A model generated the notes under the pieces. The model saw only the letters and a list, made by a program, of their open reading frames with translations. It had not been told where the DNA came from and did not search any database. From Commensalibacter sp963921845 (GTDB lineage Bacteria; Pseudomonadota; Alphaproteobacteria; Acetobacterales; Acetobacteraceae), in contig NZ_CAWUGZ010000110.1 in assembly GCF_963921845.1 (NCBI RefSeq), forward strand, positions 1 through 16,452: a stretch of DNA of 16,452 nucleotides, written 5' to 3'. Every line of letters starts with the position of its first letter. The stretch's first letter is position 1. Shown here piece by piece: positions 15,140 through 16,452 of the stretch. The translations under genes were made by a program, and so were the position numbers.

Positions 15140-15721
15140 TTAATACAAAATTTTTTTCATTAATGTACGAAGTTCCACCAATACATCTTGCTCAAAAAAA
15201 GGATTTTTTTTTGCCCAAGCTAATGTTCGCCAGGATGGATGCGGCAAAGGAAAAAACTGAGGAAGATAACTTCTAAAATTTTGTACACGCTCTGTTAATT
15301 TTCCTTTACCCAACACATAGTTTTGAGCATAGGATCCTACCAATAACGTAAGCTGAATATCAGGAAGGTGGCGTAATAATTGCTCACGCCACTGAGGCGC
15401 ACACTCTTTACGGGGTGGTTGATCACCTCCTTTTTCTAAACGACCTGGATAACACAAGCCCATGGGGATAATGGATATTAACTCTTTATTGTAAAACGTT
15501 TCTCTATCAATTTGTAGCCATTCCCTCAAACGATCGCCAGAAGGATCATTAAAGGTAATACCACTTTCATGAGCTAACGTTCCTGGAGCTTGTCCGGTAA
15601 TAAGCAAACGAGTCTTCGGAGATTCAATCTGTAAAATCGGCTTAGGTCCTAGAGGCAATCCTGTACAAATATGACAGGCACGAATATCATCCAACAAAGC
15701 TTTCAATGATTGTGATCTCAT
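15140..15721 (-). CDS. Uracil-DNA glycosylase-superfamily protein with a [4Fe-4S] cysteine pattern
   Basis: A 193-residue protein of the UDG superfamily (COG1573-like), expected to remove damaged or deaminated bases from DNA. Four cysteines, C16-x2-C19 and C90-x16-C107, match the [4Fe-4S] pattern of family 4/5 enzymes. The first active-site motif is GQAPGTLAHESGITFNDPSG (43-62) and the DNA-binding loop motif is HPSWR near residue 161. The first motif is not the GEAPG of family 4: Gln stands where the catalytic Glu would be, and the HESG..FNDPSG form is a distinct subgroup. A third block GGDQPPRKECAP (98-109) is also characteristic. Activity on uracil is therefore not assured. It starts seven bases after the sirtuin stop, so the two are probably one transcript. 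The thi promoter begins about 40 bases beyond its end, and no clear terminator is seen between. Confidence 0.85.
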   Translation of the reverse strand: MRSQSLKALLDDIRACHICTGLPLGPKPILQIESPKTRLLITGQAPGTLAHESGITFNDPSGDRLREWLQIDRETFYNKELISIIPMGLCYPGRLEKGGDQPPRKECAPQWREQLLRHLPDIQLTLLVGSYAQNYVLGKGKLTERVQNFRSYLPQFFPLPHPSWRTLAWAKKNPFFEQDVLVELRTLMKKILY

Positions 15722-15728
15722 TTAAACG

Positions 15729-16436
15729 CTACTCATCTCTCAAAATTTTATTTACAAACTCTGGCACAAGTAACGTTGCAGGTCCAAAATAGCTTTCGTT
15801 AAAACGAGACGTTCCAAGGGATGCTTCTAAATTTAGTTCAACCGTACGAGCATGTTTTGGTACCAAATTAACAAAACCTGCCGCAGGGTAAACGACCCCT
15901 GAGGTTCCGACTGCAATAAAGAGGGTACATGATTTTAATGCCTGTTGTATTTCGTCCATAAAATAAGGCATTTCACCAAACCAAACTATATCTGGTCTTA
16001 ATTGGGTTTTTCCGCATTGTGGACAGACTGTATCTACAAAACAGGGGGTATGCCATTCCGTTTTTAAATAACATGCAGTACAATATACCTTGTTCAATTC
16101 TCCATGCATATGAATGACGTTATGACTGCCTGCTTTTTCATGAAGATCATCAATGTTTTGGGTGACTAATAAGAATTCCGCTTTAATTTTTTTACATTCA
16201 ATCGCTTTTTCAAGTTCTGCCAAAGCAATGTGCGCGTTGTTAGGTTTGACACTAGGTAAATCAGTCCTTAAACGATTATAAAATTCATGAACCTTCTGAG
16301 GATTTTTTTGAAAACCTAAAGGTGAACAAACTTCGTCCATACTGTATTTAGACCAAATACCGTTTGCATCCCTAAATGTATCGAGACCAGATTCTTTACT
16401 AACCCCTGCTCCAGTTAATATAACAATCTTTTTCAT
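15729..16436 (-). CDS. cobB: NAD-dependent protein deacylase, sirtuin (CobB/Sir2 family)
   Basis: Sirtuins remove acyl groups from protein lysines, using NAD and releasing nicotinamide. The 235-residue protein is a complete class III-like bacterial sirtuin: GAGVSKESGLDTFRD (9-23), the QNIDDLH motif (93-99), catalytic His111 in HMHGEL, and the structural zinc cysteines C119-x2-C122 and C138-x2-C141. RPDIVWFGE (147-155), VGTSGVVYPAAG (176-187) and ELNLE also fit. CobB and SIRT5 carry Y-x-x-R for binding succinyl or malonyl groups. Here Tyr53 is kept but the +3 residue is Leu, with Arg at +2 and +4 (FYNRLR), so desuccinylase activity is uncertain. The ATG at 16436 has GAGG about eleven bases upstream, close to the window edge. 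First gene of a sirtuin-UDG pair. Confidence 0.94.
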   Translation of the reverse strand: MKKIVILTGAGVSKESGLDTFRDANGIWSKYSMDEVCSPLGFQKNPQKVHEFYNRLRTDLPSVKPNNAHIALAELEKAIECKKIKAEFLLVTQNIDDLHEKAGSHNVIHMHGELNKVYCTACYLKTEWHTPCFVDTVCPQCGKTQLRPDIVWFGEMPYFMDEIQQALKSCTLFIAVGTSGVVYPAAGFVNLVPKHARTVELNLEASLGTSRFNESYFGPATLLVPEFVNKILRDE

Positions 16437-16452
16437 AGGCTTTGTCCTCTAG

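Noticed and set aside
1..16452. CRISPR array, transposon, tRNA or phage genes
   Set aside because: No regularly spaced direct repeats, transposase or integrase motifs, tRNA-like folds or phage proteins were seen; all long frames belong to ordinary chromosomal families.

Overview
The window is an A+T-rich stretch (about two thirds A+T by eye) from what is probably an alphaproteobacterium. The main pointers are a heme A synthase of the long mitochondrial/alphaproteobacterial Cox15 type (motif TRLSGSGLSIMDWKP), a ThiE with the alphaproteobacterial signatures LNDYWHLA and KMKWQPQGL, and a compact thiO-thiS-thiG-thiE-thiF operon. The base composition would suit an AT-rich, possibly host-associated lineage, but the sequence does not fix the genus. 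No mobile element, CRISPR array, tRNA or rRNA was seen.

Left part (1-3830, + strand): about 440 bases of very AT-rich sequence without a recognisable gene, then thiM (thiazole salvage kinase), then an AlgI/DltB-type membrane O-acyltransferase overlapping by 26 bases a membrane-anchored SGNH-like protein. The last two look like an envelope-glycan acylation pair of unknown substrate. Transcription probably stops at a hairpin-plus-T7 terminator that lies across the 3' end of the convergent glutathione transferase gene.

Middle part (3814-11353): on the minus strand a TVP38/DedA-type membrane protein gene is followed by a glutathione transferase gene. Divergent from them is ctaA-tldD (heme A synthesis; TldD metalloprotease). 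tldD overlaps tail-to-tail with a YigZ/IMPACT-family gene. After about 470 bases of intergenic DNA with a long hairpin and a 12-base palindrome comes a large MscS-type mechanosensitive channel with a DUF3772-like periplasmic N-terminus.

Right part (11385-16436, all minus strand): a sirtuin and a [4Fe-4S]-type uracil-DNA glycosylase-superfamily gene are followed by a promoter, a TPP riboswitch and the thi operon thiO-thiS-thiG-thiE-thiF. ThiO oxidises glycine to the imine, ThiF (fused to a rhodanese domain) activates and sulfurates the ThiS C-terminus, ThiG builds the thiazole, and ThiE joins it to the pyrimidine. The genes are packed with overlaps or gaps of 2-11 bases, and the riboswitch gives feedback by thiamine pyrophosphate. 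thiC and thiD are not in the window. thiM lies far from the operon and shows no riboswitch.

Most of the window is well-known housekeeping or accessory metabolism; I found no clearly new system. The points most worth a second look are the competing pairings around the TPP aptamer, the thiS Gly-Gly codons that also form the thiG ribosome binding site, a ThiF that lacks its zinc cysteines, a sirtuin with an altered Y-x-x-R motif, a divergent UDG-like protein, and inverted repeats at 3734-3798 and 8474-8519.
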